Positions 28,501 through 36,179 of a stretch of DNA of 64,000 nt are shown here, in pieces. The translations under genes and the position numbers were made by a program. The notes under the pieces were generated by a model. It was given only the letters and a program-made list of their open reading frames with translations. It was not told the origin of the DNA and did no database searches. Within the stretch, counting starts at the first letter, position 1, and every line of letters starts with the position of its first letter. Source of the DNA: DATMQA01 sp035566895 (GTDB lineage Bacteria; Verrucomicrobiota; Verrucomicrobiia; Limisphaerales; UBA8199); contig DATMQA010000182.1 of assembly GCA_035566895.1 (NCBI GenBank), forward strand, positions 44,407 through 108,406. The letters run 5' to 3'.

Positions 28501-28788
28501 CAGCCGCTGCTGGCCGCGCCGGCTTCCGACAGTGCGCACCCCCAACTGCGGCTGGAGGTGTCCTCGGACAAGGTGCTGGTGAGCGCCTTCAAACCAAGTG
28601 ACGATGGGAAAGGCTGGATCGTCAGGCTCTTTGGGGCTTCCGGAAAACCCGAAAGGGTCAACCTCACTTGGACCAAGCCTGCGCCCGCCCACGTTTGGCT
28701 GAGTGACTTAAGCGAAAAACCAAAAAGAAAAGTCGCCGGATCCTTTGAAGTTCCCGCCTGGAGTATCGTCACCCTGCGGGCGGAATGA
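25510..28788 (+). CDS. Glycoside hydrolase family 38 (alpha-mannosidase type), exported, 1092 aa
   Basis: Retaining alpha-mannosidase family enzyme acting on mannose-containing glycans. Signal peptide at 10-29 (ARLILFCLLSCLASPAAKA), then a beta-sandwich of F5/8 C type (about 35-170) that probably binds sugar. The catalytic domain opens with LLPHSHNDIGYT, metal ligands H281, H283 and D285, and the nucleophile D400 in ISDVPGYTWST, both diagnostic for GH38. C-terminal beta domains follow (about 690-1090). Exported to periplasm or outside. A perfect hairpin (28800-28825) lies just after the stop. The fused DUF2064/GT2 gene opposite and the GH-A gene at 30.5 kb suggest a local carbohydrate cluster. 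Confidence 0.92.
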   Translation: MRTSFHTLTSARLILFCLLSCLASPAAKAVSFTRLETLSAPKITASAESFPGGRHNVANLLDGNPRTEYSSNGKGTNTFVEFDFGTLVQVAAFRHVDRNDSATIAASELGFIDAAGQIVATVTVTHVNQRGGVTFFKLPSPVTAQRVRWRITALGTGLRTVGGAEVAFFAPGRTEPAPTAITIEAKPLQMLEREGSAVVQPLKLTINYPYAEPADAGLRIAGARLETINLKPGSQIFNFSVPPVKSEKTVPLILVVAGQTVVSTRIALKPVRKLEIFLLPHSHNDIGYTALQADVVKKQNSNIKTGLRLAQATANYPEGARFKWNVEVLWCVDNYLRAASPEQRAAFIAAVKNGQIGLDGFYCNILTGLCRPEELVNLMGYATRLSELCGVPIESAMISDVPGYTWSTVSAMAQAGVKYFSFAPNYFDRMGGTMKEWQNRPFWWKGPDGRHRVLCWCPSRGYALGHLIGDGDALARFIPNYLVELETNSYPYDITYLRWNVHGDNGSPDEKLADVVRDWNARYAWPRLTISTTATVFREFERRFGDKLPEFSGDYTPYWEDGAASSARETALNRASAERLVQTETLWAMRNPGPFPAAEFQETWRNILLYSEHTWGAHNSISAPDLPFVHDQWKVKQGFALDADKESRELLRKAGILELPDETSRKLDVFNTSSWKRTDLVTLSPELSRTGDRVVDKTGAPVPSQRLSTGELVFLPRDVPGFSARRFYVQAGSCPAGAAAKAEATALTCSDFVVRIDERTGAIASLFSRKLNKELVDAKAPTQLNDFFYLPGADLKGLQRAGSPRIRIKENGPLVASLLVESDAPGCKQLSREVLVVDGLDHVEFINTIDKLPVRAKEGLHFGYGFNVPSGQVRMDVGWAMVRPELDQIPAACKNWFSVQRWLDISNGKFGVTWAPVDAPLVEIGGITANLIGSQTDWRVWLQHVELSQTIYSWVMNNHWHTNYRAEQEGPTVFHYSIRAHKAFVPEDAAKFGVACTQPLLAAPASDSAHPQLRLEVSSDKVLVSAFKPSDDGKGWIVRLFGASGKPERVNLTWTKPAPAHVWLSDLSEKPKRKVAGSFEVPAWSIVTLRAE

Positions 28789-28799
28789 CTGTACTTTGA

Positions 28800-28825
28800 A
28801 AGCGGCCCGCTTCCGCGGGCCGCTT
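28800..28825 (+). terminator. GC-rich hairpin after the GH38 gene
   Basis: AAGCGGCCCGC pairs perfectly with GCGGGCCGCTT around a TTCC tetraloop, 12 bp past the stop codon. No long T-run follows, so termination on either strand is plausible but unproven. Confidence 0.65.
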
Positions 28826-28938
28826 CAACCACCCCAATACTAACCTGCAAAAAAAACTCGCACGTGCCAGCTCGTTGCCCAATAGGGTGATGACCCGAAA
28901 GACTGACGACGTCCTGCCCATCCTAACGCCCTATCGGT

Positions 28939-30309
28939 TTAACGCTGTTTTTCCCGAACGCTTTCCTGCCGTTTTTTTGCATTGGCGCTGGCGTAAATCT
29001 CTGCCAGTCGCTCCAGCGGCCATCCTAGATGGTAACCTGCAATGACGTACCGGTTGATCAACGTCGTCCGCAGCGCACCCAACCGCTGCCAGCGGCGGCC
29101 GGAAGTGAGCGCGCTAGGCTCGACCGTAACCACTCGTCCAAGCCGGCGCAAACGGCGCACCAGCTCGTAATCCTCCAGGAAGGGCAGTGGCGCAAACCCG
29201 CCCATTTCTTCAAATAGTGCCCGGGCCATAAACAACCCTTGATCTCCATAGGGCATCTGCCGCCAGCGCGAACGCCAGTTCGTCGCGCCTTCCACCAGCT
29301 GCTTCCCAAAAAAAGATTCCTTGATCTGGAAGCGAAAAGCCCCGGCGACTACCGATGGCCGTGCCAATGCCTCCGCGATGCACCCGGTAAAATCAGGAGG
29401 CACAATGGTATCCGCATGAATGAAAAGTAGCGTGTTGCCCGTTGCCTTGGCCGCGGCGGCATTCATCTGGCGGGCGCGGCCCCGCTCTGAAGCAACCACC
29501 TTCGTGCCGGCTTTGCTGGCCAGAGGCACCGTCTCATCACTGCTGCCGCCGTCCGCGACAAGGATTTCATTGGGTTTGCCCTCCTGGAGGGCTGCGAGGG
29601 TCGCCGGCAGGTGCGCGGCTTCATTCAAAGTCGGGATGATCACGGAAACTCGGCCCAGGTCCGTCTCCTCCTGCGCCATGAGGCGATGCCAGGAAGCAAG
29701 GTCCCCCGGCTGATCGATGTCGTCGAGAGCGTCCAACACGGACGGGTCCACTTTCAGCCGTTTAAGAATCTCCAGCGAAGCGGACAGCACAGTCTCCGTG
29801 CCCCAGGCCGGACCGCAAAAGAGCTCCGCCAGCGGTTGGTTCAAGCCCACCAGGTAATACCCGCCGTCCGTAGCCGGGCCCAGCACGACCCGTGAAACAG
29901 AGAGCTTCTCAAAAGCTTCCTCCAGCAATTCAGGTGTCAGACCCGGACAGTCCGACCCAATGAGCACCGTGGCGGCAGAACCTTCCTCAAAGCTGGCGGC
30001 AAATGCTCGCGCCATCCGCTCACCTAAATCGCCTTGCCCCTGCTCGCGGAAGCAGCGCCCATCTCCCAACCAATGTTTCAGCGCCTCTTCATCCGCGCCG
30101 ACGAATCGAATCTCGAACTCCAACCGGCGCCGTGCTTGGACCAACTCGGCGAGGCGCGCCGCGCGCAAGGTCAGCCGCCGTTGCAAGGCAGCCGCCGCGG
30201 CGGCCCCCAGCGCGGGGATTAAGCGCGTCTTGGCCTGGCCGGCGACCGGATATCGAGTGAAAAGAATCAGCCGCTCGCGTCTGCCGGTGTTGCTCGTGAC
30301 CCTTAACAT
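28939..30309 (-). CDS. Fusion of DUF2064 (TIGR04282) and family-2 glycosyltransferase (TIGR04283), 456 aa
   Basis: Residues 1-215 match the DUF2064/nucleotidyl-transferase-like family (ILFTRYPVAGQAKTRL, ATVLIGSDCPGLTPELLE, LGPATDGGYYLVGL). Residues 225-445 form a GT-A glycosyltransferase: VSVIIPTLNEAAHLP, ILVADGGSSDETV, ARQMNAAAAKATGNTLLFIHAD with the DxD-like FIHADT, and LPFLEDYELVRRL. These two families are usually adjacent, separate genes of a glycolipid or arsenosugar-type cluster; here they are one chain with a short linker. No membrane helix. Substrate unknown. Convergent with GH38. Confidence 0.9.
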   Translation of the reverse strand: MLRVTSNTGRRERLILFTRYPVAGQAKTRLIPALGAAAAAALQRRLTLRAARLAELVQARRRLEFEIRFVGADEEALKHWLGDGRCFREQGQGDLGERMARAFAASFEEGSAATVLIGSDCPGLTPELLEEAFEKLSVSRVVLGPATDGGYYLVGLNQPLAELFCGPAWGTETVLSASLEILKRLKVDPSVLDALDDIDQPGDLASWHRLMAQEETDLGRVSVIIPTLNEAAHLPATLAALQEGKPNEILVADGGSSDETVPLASKAGTKVVASERGRARQMNAAAAKATGNTLLFIHADTIVPPDFTGCIAEALARPSVVAGAFRFQIKESFFGKQLVEGATNWRSRWRQMPYGDQGLFMARALFEEMGGFAPLPFLEDYELVRRLRRLGRVVTVEPSALTSGRRWQRLGALRTTLINRYVIAGYHLGWPLERLAEIYASANAKKRQESVREKQR

Positions 30310-30380
30310 TTTCGGCCGTCATCCGGGTTCTCAAGGCTGAAGTTAACAAGAAGCGACCTGGGCGCGAATCACCATCTCAC

Positions 30381-30416
30381 AAAAAAGCGAGAGCGACCCA
30401 GGCGCAGGTCGCTCTC
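30381..30416 (-). terminator. Rho-independent terminator of the GH-A clan gene
   Basis: On the reverse strand GAGAGCGACC (complement of 30407-30416) pairs with GGTCGCTCTC (complement of 30389-30398) over an 8-base loop and is followed by a GC and six T (complement of 30381-30386). Classic structure, about 107 bp past the stop at 30523. Confidence 0.88.
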
Positions 30417-30522
30417 AGTCTTCCTAAACAGTTGCCTCCTTTATGTCGATTGTTCGAGCGCCTTTCTTTTAGCATGCTTGGCAAGTTTGGATATGGGGTG
30501 AATACCTGAGGCCTGCTCGGCC

Positions 30523-31818
30523 TTACTTCATGGGTTCGACCGTCACTCCGCCCAGCCCCAGATACTGCGGACCGCCAGTAAGCTCAAGTGTCAGGCGATT
30601 CGATTCCTGCCTGAGCGGAATAGTTTCGCCCCGAATATCGACGCCAGGCAATTTCTTCCCCGCCTGCCGCGCGAGCTCGAGGCCAATGCCGTGTGGCTCG
30701 CTCAGCGTCCAGGCTGCCAGTTTGTCCTGCCCCGGCGGCCCTGTGAGAAGGAGAACATAATCATTTTCATTTGGCAGCATCAGGCGCCTTGCGACCCGGT
30801 AGCCTGCCAACTGGCGGGTCAGCGTCTGGATCGCCACGTAGGACGGTTTGGGCTTTAAGTCTGGCAGTACCGTCCCAAAGTTGTGTTCGTTTTCGTTCGG
30901 GTCCGGACCGTCATTCTTCCAATCGTACCATATCGAAACAGGAATGCCGTTCATCAGATTTGAGAGTTGCTGCCGCGCCGCATAGGCAGCCTGCGTCTCA
31001 AGCGAAACGCCCTTCATAAAGGTCGAGTATCCCCACTCGCCGCTGAGAATTGGAATGCTGCTCTTTTTCTTCGCTGGCGCGTATTGCTCGATTAGCTGGC
31101 GAAGCCTCTGATAATCGGCCGCGGCGGTCTCCGGCGGTTTGCGTGGGGAGCGGTAGGGGTGCACGCTGACGGCGTCCAGATATTCCAATACTCCGGACTT
31201 AAGGAACGTCTCCAGGAATTCCCACGGAAAGCCGGAGGACGCGGGGCCAATGATGCTGGCTCCCGGCTCTGCCTCGCGGATGGCTTTGCAGGTAGCTAGC
31301 GCGAGGGTTGTGTACTGTTGTGCATTGGGCTCAGGCGCCCAGAAATGGCCATTGGGTTCGTTCCAGATTTCCCAAAGCACATGCCGCCCATGAAAATGTT
31401 GGGTCGCGGCAGCGGCCCAGCGTGCAAACGCAGCGATGCTCTCCGGGTGTTGCGGTGAAGCGGTGGTCTTATGCGGGACCTGGGTCAACGGGTCGGGGCT
31501 GGTGACCGTTTCCTCGTAGAGCGAATGCGAGTAATCCAGAATGAAAATTGCACGCAAGCCGCGTTTGTCCAACTCCGCCAGCAACTGCTCATAGCTGGAC
31601 CAGTTATAATCGCCTTTATTTCGTTCAATACTGCCCCACTGAAAATCCATGCGGATGAATTTGAATCCCGCCGCCGCGATCAAGTCCAGGTCCTGCTCGT
31701 GGCCGGTCACAAAATGAATATTGACGCCGACGCCCGCAGGCAACACCGGTTCGGGGATTTCCCCGGCGCCACAAATCAGCGGTACCACGGCAACTAAAGC
31801 GCACCAGTTCGATTTCAT
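30523..31818 (-). CDS. Exported glycoside hydrolase, clan GH-A (GH5/GH39-like), 431 aa
   Basis: Signal peptide (NWCALVAVVPLICGAG). The (beta/alpha)8 barrel carries FKFIRMDFQWGSIERNKGDYNW early, the acid/base glutamate in VLWEIWNEPNG, and a candidate nucleophile in PILSGEWGYST, the order and spacing of clan GH-A retaining enzymes. The C-terminal beta domain ends LGLGGVTVEP. Substrate not predictable; the WEIWNEPN form is common in GH39/GH5-related families acting on plant polysaccharides. Its own terminator at 30381 makes it a single-gene unit. Confidence 0.85.
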   Translation of the reverse strand: MKSNWCALVAVVPLICGAGEIPEPVLPAGVGVNIHFVTGHEQDLDLIAAAGFKFIRMDFQWGSIERNKGDYNWSSYEQLLAELDKRGLRAIFILDYSHSLYEETVTSPDPLTQVPHKTTASPQHPESIAAFARWAAAATQHFHGRHVLWEIWNEPNGHFWAPEPNAQQYTTLALATCKAIREAEPGASIIGPASSGFPWEFLETFLKSGVLEYLDAVSVHPYRSPRKPPETAAADYQRLRQLIEQYAPAKKKSSIPILSGEWGYSTFMKGVSLETQAAYAARQQLSNLMNGIPVSIWYDWKNDGPDPNENEHNFGTVLPDLKPKPSYVAIQTLTRQLAGYRVARRLMLPNENDYVLLLTGPPGQDKLAAWTLSEPHGIGLELARQAGKKLPGVDIRGETIPLRQESNRLTLELTGGPQYLGLGGVTVEPMK

Positions 31819-31925
31819 GCTTCAGGTGTAAACGACCCGGGCGATTAGTCACGAGGAATCTGTCGAGCACCTCGCCTCCGGCTTGCGAGCAAACCGAACT
31901 GGGCTATATTGGCCGAGGTTAACCA

Positions 31926-32549
31926 ATGAAACTCAACCCGAACTCAAACCGTTCACCCAATACTATGCGAAGCACATCAATCGTTTCTGCACTGCTAATC
32001 TGCCTGAGCCCGCTCGCCCGCGCCGCGGATACTTACAATATCGACGCCGCCCATTCCAACGTCGGCTTTGCCGTCAGCCATCTCGTCATTAACACCGTTA
32101 AGGGCAAGTTCAACGAATTAACCGGCTCGGTCGTGTTGGACGGCACCCAGATCACGGAAGCCAAGGGCACCATCCAGACCAAAAGCATCGATACGGGTGT
32201 TGCTGCTCGCGATAAACACCTCCGTAGCGCGGATTTTTTCGATGTCGAGAAATACCCAACCATCAACTTCCAGGCCAAACGCGTCGAAACCAAAGGCGCC
32301 GACCCGGTGCTGGTTGGCGATTTTACCATGCACGGTGTCACCAAAGAGATCTCCATGCCTGTCACCGTCAAAGGGCCTATTAAGGACCCCTGGGGCAACA
32401 CCCGTGTCGGGCTGCAGGCCAAAACCAAACTGAACCGCAAAGACTATGGCCTGACCTGGAGCAAAACCACCGAAGCCGGTGGGTTAATTGTTGGCGACGA
32501 GGTCGAGATCGAGATCAACGCTGAAGCCTCCAAAGCCGCAGCCAAATAG
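31926..32549 (+). CDS. YceI family lipocalin-like protein, exported, 207 aa
   Basis: YceI proteins form a periplasmic beta-barrel that binds polyisoprenoids. Motifs here: YNIDAAHSNVGFAVSHLV, VKGKFNELTGSVVLD, LRSADFFDVEKYPTINFQA, FTMHGVTKEISMPV and the C-terminal GDEVEIEINAE. Signal peptide ends ARAADTY. ATG 31926 has a GAGG about seven bases upstream; an internal ATG at 31965 would give a more usual signal peptide, so the start is open. Next is an intergenic 9-bp repeat array before the DUF1015 gene. Confidence 0.92.
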   Translation: MKLNPNSNRSPNTMRSTSIVSALLICLSPLARAADTYNIDAAHSNVGFAVSHLVINTVKGKFNELTGSVVLDGTQITEAKGTIQTKSIDTGVAARDKHLRSADFFDVEKYPTINFQAKRVETKGADPVLVGDFTMHGVTKEISMPVTVKGPIKDPWGNTRVGLQAKTKLNRKDYGLTWSKTTEAGGLIVGDEVEIEINAEASKAAAK

Positions 32550-32660
32550 CTCGCCGGGGAAGAAAATTAGTCGCGGTTGACGCGGAAGTCCTTCTTTTTC
32601 CCGCGCCTTTCGAGCCTGCTGCCCTCGAGATTTGCCTGGGCTGTGCAACCTTCCGACCTG

Positions 32661-32699
32661 ATTTTAACCCGTTTAACCCTGTTAACTCGCTTAACTCTT
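32661..32699 (-). repeat. 9-bp iteron array, four clean units
   Basis: On the reverse strand the units are GAGTTAAGC, GAGTTAACA, GGGTTAAAC, GGGTTAAAA, exactly nine bases apart. It is the most regular example in the window and lies in the gap between the YceI and DUF1015 genes. Confidence 0.75.
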
Positions 32700-32789
32700 C
32701 CAGCCTCGCCCCGCAAAATCCGCGGTTGAAATCCTCCCCAATTGGCGATTGGCAACCCTCAACCCCCAATAGTATCTTCCGCCCCACTC

Positions 32790-34022
32790 ATGGCCACAAT
32801 CAGACCGTTTGCCGCGTTGCGCCCCAAGCCCGAACTTGCCGCCCGCATTTGCGAATTGCCTTACGATGTCATGTCTTCGGACGAAGCCCGTCAAATCGCC
32901 GCGGGCAATCCGTTGAGCTTCCTCCACGTCAGTAAACCCGAAATCGATCTGCCGCCTTCTATAGACCCGTACGCGCCGGAAGTTTACGCAAAGGGCAAAG
33001 AGAATTTCCAAAGGTTGCTCGCCCAGGCGGCTCTCCGGCAGGACCAACACCCCTGCTTTTATCTCTACCGCCAAAGCGCGGGGACGCACACCCAGGTCGG
33101 CCTGGTGGCCAATGCCAGTTGCGAGGATTACCTCAAAGGCATTATCAAAAAGCACGAGCTCACCCGCCCCGACAAGGAAGATGACCGCGTCCGTCACATC
33201 GAAACCCTCAACTCGCAAACCGGCCCGGTGTTCCTGGTTTACCCTGCCGATAAAACCATAGATACGCTGGTTTCCAAAACCGTCAGCTCCTCTCCCACCG
33301 TGGACTTCACCGCCACCGATGGCGTCCGTCATACCGCGTGGGTCATTATGGATCCTTCGGACATCCGCTCGCTCGAACGCGCCTTTGGCCAGGTCCCCGC
33401 ACTCTACATCGCCGACGGCCACCACCGCTGTGCCGCGGCGGCCCGCGTCTATCAAAAACGCAACGGCTCCGGCCAAAGCGCTTCGTTCCTGAGCGTTATC
33501 TTCCCCCATAACCAGGTCCAAATCCTCCCGTACAATCGCGTCCTGAAAGACTTGAACGGCCACTCTCCCGGACAATTGCTGGAGAAACTCGACCCCATCT
33601 TCACAATCCGCGCGCCAGCATCCACCATCCTGCGCCCGCCTTCCAGCCCAACCTGCAGACACGAGTTGGGCCTCTACCTCGCGGCAAAATGGCATATGCT
33701 TCAATTCCGGCCTCGCTTTGCTGCCACGAACATCCCGCTTGAAAAACTGGATGTCACGCTGCTCCAAAAATACGTCCTGGACCCGATTTTCGGAATTGAG
33801 AACCCTCGCACCAGCCAGCGCATCAATTTTGTCGGCGGGATTCGCGGGGCGGTCGAACTGGAAAAGTTAGTCGATAATGGAGCCTACGCCTGCGCCTTTT
33901 CGGTGTTCCCCACGGGCATAGACGAGCTGATGGCCATCGCTGACGCCGGCGGTATCATGCCACCCAAGAGCACTTGGTTTGAACCCAAGCTTCGCGACGC
34001 GATGTTTTGTCACCTGATCTAG
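32790..34022 (+). CDS. DUF1015 family protein, 410 aa
   Basis: Cytosolic protein of the conserved DUF1015 family. Typical signatures: MATIRPFAALRPKPELAARI at the start, ELPYDVMSSDEAR, SFLHVSKPEIDLP, the central YIADGHHRCAAAARVY and NRVLKDLNG, and the C-terminal FGIENPRTSQRINFVGG and PPKSTWFEPKL. Biochemical function of the family is not settled; in other genomes it is often near serine-biosynthesis genes, but none is visible here. Start chosen at ATG 32790, not 32742, because the family begins M-A-x-I-x-P-F. Confidence 0.9.
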   Translation: MATIRPFAALRPKPELAARICELPYDVMSSDEARQIAAGNPLSFLHVSKPEIDLPPSIDPYAPEVYAKGKENFQRLLAQAALRQDQHPCFYLYRQSAGTHTQVGLVANASCEDYLKGIIKKHELTRPDKEDDRVRHIETLNSQTGPVFLVYPADKTIDTLVSKTVSSSPTVDFTATDGVRHTAWVIMDPSDIRSLERAFGQVPALYIADGHHRCAAAARVYQKRNGSGQSASFLSVIFPHNQVQILPYNRVLKDLNGHSPGQLLEKLDPIFTIRAPASTILRPPSSPTCRHELGLYLAAKWHMLQFRPRFAATNIPLEKLDVTLLQKYVLDPIFGIENPRTSQRINFVGGIRGAVELEKLVDNGAYACAFSVFPTGIDELMAIADAGGIMPPKSTWFEPKLRDAMFCHLI

Positions 34023-34114
34023 CGCGCTCCGCTTCTCCCGCCCGGCGTCGCTGGCCGATTACTGTTCTAGTCCAACGAAGGGTTGAAATCCGACCCGTCA
34101 TGGCTTAGAAAAGG

Positions 34115-34570
34115 ATGCACACGCGAGTGAACAAAACTGGACACATCCTGGTAGCGGAAGATGACCCGACCGATGCCTTTTTCCTGCAGCGAACCTTCAA
34201 ACGGCTCGGTGTTCCAGTGACGTTGCATTTTGTCCGCGACGGCCAGGAGGTCCTCGATTATTTGGCGGGCGTCCGGGAATTCCACGACCGGAGGGTTTAC
34301 CCGGTGCCGCGGTTGCTATTATTGGATTTGAAAATGCCAGGCTTGGATGGTTTCCAGGTGCTTGCTTGGGTTCGCAAGGACAAGCGCTTGAAAACTCTGC
34401 CAGTGGTGATTTTCAGTTCGTCCAGCGAACCGGAAGATGTGAAGCGCGCACAGGAACTTGGCGCCAACTCGTATCTGGTGAAGCCGCACTCCATCGAGGA
34501 GTTGATGAGCTTGGTGGGCCAGTTCAAGAAACACTGGCTGGGCATCAGGAAGGCTAAGCTCTCGATCTAG
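34115..34570 (+). CDS. Single-domain response regulator, Rcp1/CheY-like, 151 aa
   Basis: A lone receiver domain: ILVAEDDPTDAFFLQR (acidic pair), phospho-acceptor D in LLLLDLKMPGLDGF, T/S in VVIFSSSSEP and Lys in SYLVKPHS. The Rcp1-type loop (VRDGQEVLDYLAGV, with the characteristic long insertion before the Asp strand) is typical of partners of phytochrome-like kinases. No output domain. ATG 34115 lies on its own AGG; a GTG at 34127 (MNKTGHILV) would be spaced better from that AGG, so the start is uncertain. Convergent with the REC-PAS gene. Confidence 0.9.
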   Translation: MHTRVNKTGHILVAEDDPTDAFFLQRTFKRLGVPVTLHFVRDGQEVLDYLAGVREFHDRRVYPVPRLLLLDLKMPGLDGFQVLAWVRKDKRLKTLPVVIFSSSSEPEDVKRAQELGANSYLVKPHSIEELMSLVGQFKKHWLGIRKAKLSI

Positions 34571-34596
34571 TCCACGCGGGGTGAAACCCTCTGCCC

Positions 34597-35457
34597 TTAG
34601 TCACCCGGCCTTTTCCTCTCCTGGGCCAGAGGCGCTTGGCTATGCGACAACGCCGCCGTGAGTTCCTGGATTAAGGCCAGACGCTCGTTCTCCTGCTGTT
34701 TGTGGTCCGTAATGTCCCGCGCAATACTGGAGGCCCCGATGATGCGCCCGCTATGATCGCGTATCGGCGAGATCGTCACCGAAACCTCCACCGGTGTGCT
34801 GTCTTTTCGCAGTCGCACGGTTTCGAGCCGTTCGACCGCTCGGCCACTTCGAATCTGCTCCAGAATCTCCGACAGTTCCTCCGGCCGGTAGGGCGGAAAA
34901 AGCAGCGAAATGGAATGGCCAATCACCTCGATGGCAGAGTAACCGTAAAGTCTTTCGGCCCCCGCATTCCAGCTCACAATCGTGCCGTCAAGCGTCTTCC
35001 CGATGATGGCGTCATCGCTGGACTGCACGATGGAAGCCAGGTATGCCATCGATGCCTCCGTTTGACGCCTAATACGCCGTTCCTGCGCCGCCCGCAACTC
35101 CCGCTTTACCGCCGGTACCAGGCGCGGCAGGTTGTTTTTCATCACATAATCCTGCGCGCCGGATTTCACCAACTCCACCGCCCGATCCTCCCCGATCGCG
35201 CCGGACACAATGATAAAGGGAGCATCCTGGCCCTTTTGCAAATACAGCGCCAGCGCGGCCGGACCGCTAAACTGGGGCATCGAATAGTCGCTAATGAGCA
35301 GGTCCCAATTCTGTGCTTCCAGCGCCACTTCCAAAGAAGCGTGTGTTTCCACCCGCTCAAAATCGACCTGAAACCCGCCCCGTTGAAGCTCGCGGACGAT
35401 AAAGAACGTATCCTCGACGGAATCCTCCACCACCAGAACTCGAAGCGGGTTGGCCAT
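34597..35457 (-). CDS. REC-PAS protein without output domain, 286 aa
   Basis: Receiver domain (RVLVVEDSVEDTFFIV, D in LLISDYSMPQFSG, Lys in DYVMKNNLP) followed by a PAS domain (DDAIIGKTLDGTIVSWNAGA, RLYGYSAIEVIGHSI, PIRDHSGRIIGASSIARDIT). The chain then ends after a short coil (RLALIQELTAALSHSQAPL) where related proteins continue into a histidine kinase, GGDEF or a cysteine-rich motif. So it is either a truncated kinase or a natural sensor-only regulator. Faces the single REC gene tail to tail, so the two might act in one pathway. Confidence 0.85.
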   Translation of the reverse strand: MANPLRVLVVEDSVEDTFFIVRELQRGGFQVDFERVETHASLEVALEAQNWDLLISDYSMPQFSGPAALALYLQKGQDAPFIIVSGAIGEDRAVELVKSGAQDYVMKNNLPRLVPAVKRELRAAQERRIRRQTEASMAYLASIVQSSDDAIIGKTLDGTIVSWNAGAERLYGYSAIEVIGHSISLLFPPYRPEELSEILEQIRSGRAVERLETVRLRKDSTPVEVSVTISPIRDHSGRIIGASSIARDITDHKQQENERLALIQELTAALSHSQAPLAQERKRPGD

Positions 35458-35538
35458 ATCAGTGCTACAGTTGACTCAAGCGACTATGCCCCGCACCATA
35501 GCTCAAATTGCGGGAACGGTCAAATTAGCTTGACTCCC

Positions 35539-35718
35539 ATGGAAGTCTCAGACCCCGTCTAATGCCCCTGGTGCGGCCAACGCTTCGACCTGGTCCTCGA
35601 CACCCCTATTGCCACTCAACGGCTCACCACCGATTGCGAGATTTGCTGCCGCCCTTTCGAGGTCTTTGCCGAGTGCCAGCAGGGCGAAATCCTTTCCCTC
35701 CAAATTCAAGCCGATTGA
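35539..35718 (+). pseudogene. CPXCG cysteine-rich protein interrupted by an in-frame TAA
   Basis: Read from ATG 35539, the frame gives MEVSDPV, then TAA (35560-35562), then CPWCGQRFDLVLDTPIAT, then DCEICCRPFEVFAECQQGE and LSLQIQAD to the stop at 35716-35718. The C-P-x-C-G start, the CxxCCRP motif near the middle and the total length of about 59 residues are those of CPXCG-motif proteins, which usually open M-x(5-8)-CPYCG. The expected protein is therefore complete except for one stop codon, one C-to-T change away from CAA (Gln). It may be a nonsense mutation, a sequencing error or a re-initiated frame; no start codon lies between the TAA and the motif. Too short to appear in usual gene calls. 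Confidence 0.7.
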
Positions 35719-35792
35719 CTCCTAAAAACTGCTTGCCACCCCCGTTGGGGCTGTTATTTTCCCTTTCTTAATTTCGAAACACGAACATTTTT

Positions 35793-36062
35793 ATGGCCAG
35801 AATTTGTGAACTTACCGGCAAACGCCCGATGAAGGGCAGCATCATTTGGCGCAGTGGCAAGTCCAAAAAAAGCGGCGGTATCGGCACGCACATCACCGCC
35901 ATTACCAAGCGCCGTTTTCTGCCTAACCTCCAGCGCGTCAAAGCCCTTGTCGATGGCGAAGTGCGCTATATCCGCGTCTCGGCGGCCGCCATCAAAAAAG
36001 GTCTGGTCGTCAAAGCCCCGCGCCGCACCTGGAAAAAGGATGCCGCTCCTGTCAAAGCCTGA
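35793..36062 (+). CDS. rpmB: 50S ribosomal protein L28
   Basis: 89 aa, MARICELTGKRPMKGSIIW at the start, matching the RCxxTGKxPxxGxxxSH pattern in degenerate form, and RRFLPNLQRVKAL (the RRFxPNLQ signature), then VRYIRVSAAAIKKGLVVKA. The N-terminal cysteine pair of zinc-type L28 is reduced to one cysteine, so this is a zinc-independent form. The ribosomal partner rpmG is not visible nearby. No good Shine-Dalgarno precedes it. Confidence 0.93.
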   Translation: MARICELTGKRPMKGSIIWRSGKSKKSGGIGTHITAITKRRFLPNLQRVKALVDGEVRYIRVSAAAIKKGLVVKAPRRTWKKDAAPVKA

Positions 36063-36179
36063 CGGGGGAGCGCAGCAAGGGGAAGCCAAAACGGCTTGAG
36101 ACGAGGTCGTCACGCCCTCGTCTATGGGTTTCCTGGTTACGCGCCTTGCTCGCGTGGCAATCTAACCAGTTCCGCATTG

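Noticed and set aside
32515..32787. Reverse-strand frame across the 9-bp iteron array (reads ELSELTGLNGLK)
   Set aside because: The peptide comes only from the tandem units; no start, ribosome site or conserved domain.
35562..35771. Forward frame starting at ATG 35562 (MPLVRPTLRPG...)
   Set aside because: Out of frame with the clear CPXCG cysteine pattern and Arg/Pro-rich; a shadow.
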